The notes under the pieces: model-generated
What the model was told of the DNA's origin: nothing
Databases searched by the model: none
What the model saw: the letters and a program-made list of their open reading frames with translations, nothing else
Shown here: positions 63,818 to 64,000 of the stretch, piece after piece
Layout: every line of letters begins with the position of its first letter
Numbering within the stretch: the first letter of the stretch is position 1
Made by a program: the position numbers and the translations under genes
Assembly (NCBI GenBank): GCA_963677885.1
Contig: OY782500.1
Span: forward strand, 186,001 to 250,000
Source of the DNA: UBA1351 sp963677885
GTDB lineage: Bacteria > Bacillota > Clostridia > Lachnospirales > Vallitaleaceae
Reading direction: 5' to 3'
Length of the DNA: 64,000 nt

Positions 63818-64000
63818 CTAACTGAACCTGGTTTCTATGATTGATTCGATTTCTTTATGTTTGTAGTCTTCCCATACCGGAGACATGTCACGAAGTCTTT
63901 CTACTATAGTAATCAAACATTCTACTACATAATCAAGATCTTCTTTCTTTGTTGATTCACCTAAGGTAATTCTTAGGGAACCATGTGCAATTTCATGAGG
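63818..64000 (-). CDS. iscS: Cysteine desulfurase, C-terminal end (partial)
   Basis: The last 60 codons and stop (63820-63818) are in the window; the start lies beyond the edge. HGSLRITLGESTKKEDLDYV followed by LRDMSPVWED is the standard C-terminus of IscS/NifS-type enzymes, which extract sulfur from cysteine. Active-site residues are outside. It precedes iscU by 14 bp. Confidence 0.9.
   Translation of the reverse strand, partial: PHEIAHGSLRITLGESTKKEDLDYVVECLITIVERLRDMSPVWEDYKHKEIESIIETRFS

Overview
The window looks like a stretch of chromosome from a low-GC Gram-positive bacterium of the class Clostridia. This is inferred from gene order and families, not from a database search. The pointers are a CggR-type glycolytic operon with its GGAC-repeat operator, an SLH-domain surface protein beside a large von Willebrand A protein, the iscS-iscU-mnmA order, AGGAGG-type ribosome sites throughout, and an SsrA tag ending NAEDNLAFAA. 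Most genes are on the minus strand.

Layout. 1-157 is the 3' end of argH, which shares a terminator with convergent glgB (228-2417). 2676-4723 encodes the HflK/HflC membrane pair. 4910-12224 is a divergent signalling locus: a two-component system (minus) faces an ABC exporter-type permease, its ATPase and a membrane-anchored protein of about eleven PASTA-like repeats (plus). The shared 206-bp region carries several ACATGA repeats. 12315-16001 is serC-serA with a DUF1015 gene. 16292-22545 holds an MscS channel, a small HTH protein, a rhomboid-like pseudoprotease with a zinc-ribbon tail, a LiaF-like protein with a striking cysteine cluster, an alpha/beta hydrolase and a putative glycosyltransferase-like protein. 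22769-26672 holds a DHH phosphoesterase, then a putative Fur-controlled redox set (FNR-like oxidoreductase, BFD-like [2Fe-2S] protein, Spx/ArsC-like protein) with two Fur-box matches, then an aminotransferase. 26850-31302 is an HD-GYP protein, a LivK-type lipoprotein with no transporter, and a FapA/DUF342 protein. 31449-35796 holds envelope and membrane genes, several unrecognised.

35797-39518 is the accessory part. It has a decayed gene fragment, a hairpin repeat, a 17-bp copy of the ssrA 3' end, and a complete IS66-family element (36624-39457) with perfect 23-bp ends and an 8-bp target duplication. A cluster of DnaA-box sequences lies between its tnpB and tnpC.

39519-58689 is the conserved block read leftwards: cggR, gap, pgk, tpiA, gpmI, [MBOAT acyltransferase plus DHHW protein], eno, secG, [SLH and vWA surface proteins], rnr, smpB, ssrA. 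Two surface modules are interposed in an otherwise classical order. 58918-64000 holds a Na/Pi cotransporter, a divergent PHP phosphatase, a repeat-rich spacer (13-bp tandem repeat and a ~210-bp inverted-repeat element), then mnmA, iscU and the 3' end of iscS.

The window combines housekeeping modules (glycolysis, serine synthesis, ribosome rescue, Fe-S/thiouridine) with several envelope-sensing or surface modules. The least conventional items are the TCS-ABC-PASTA locus, the cysteine-cluster LiaF-like protein, the DnaA boxes inside the IS66 element, and the ssrA-linked accessory patch.
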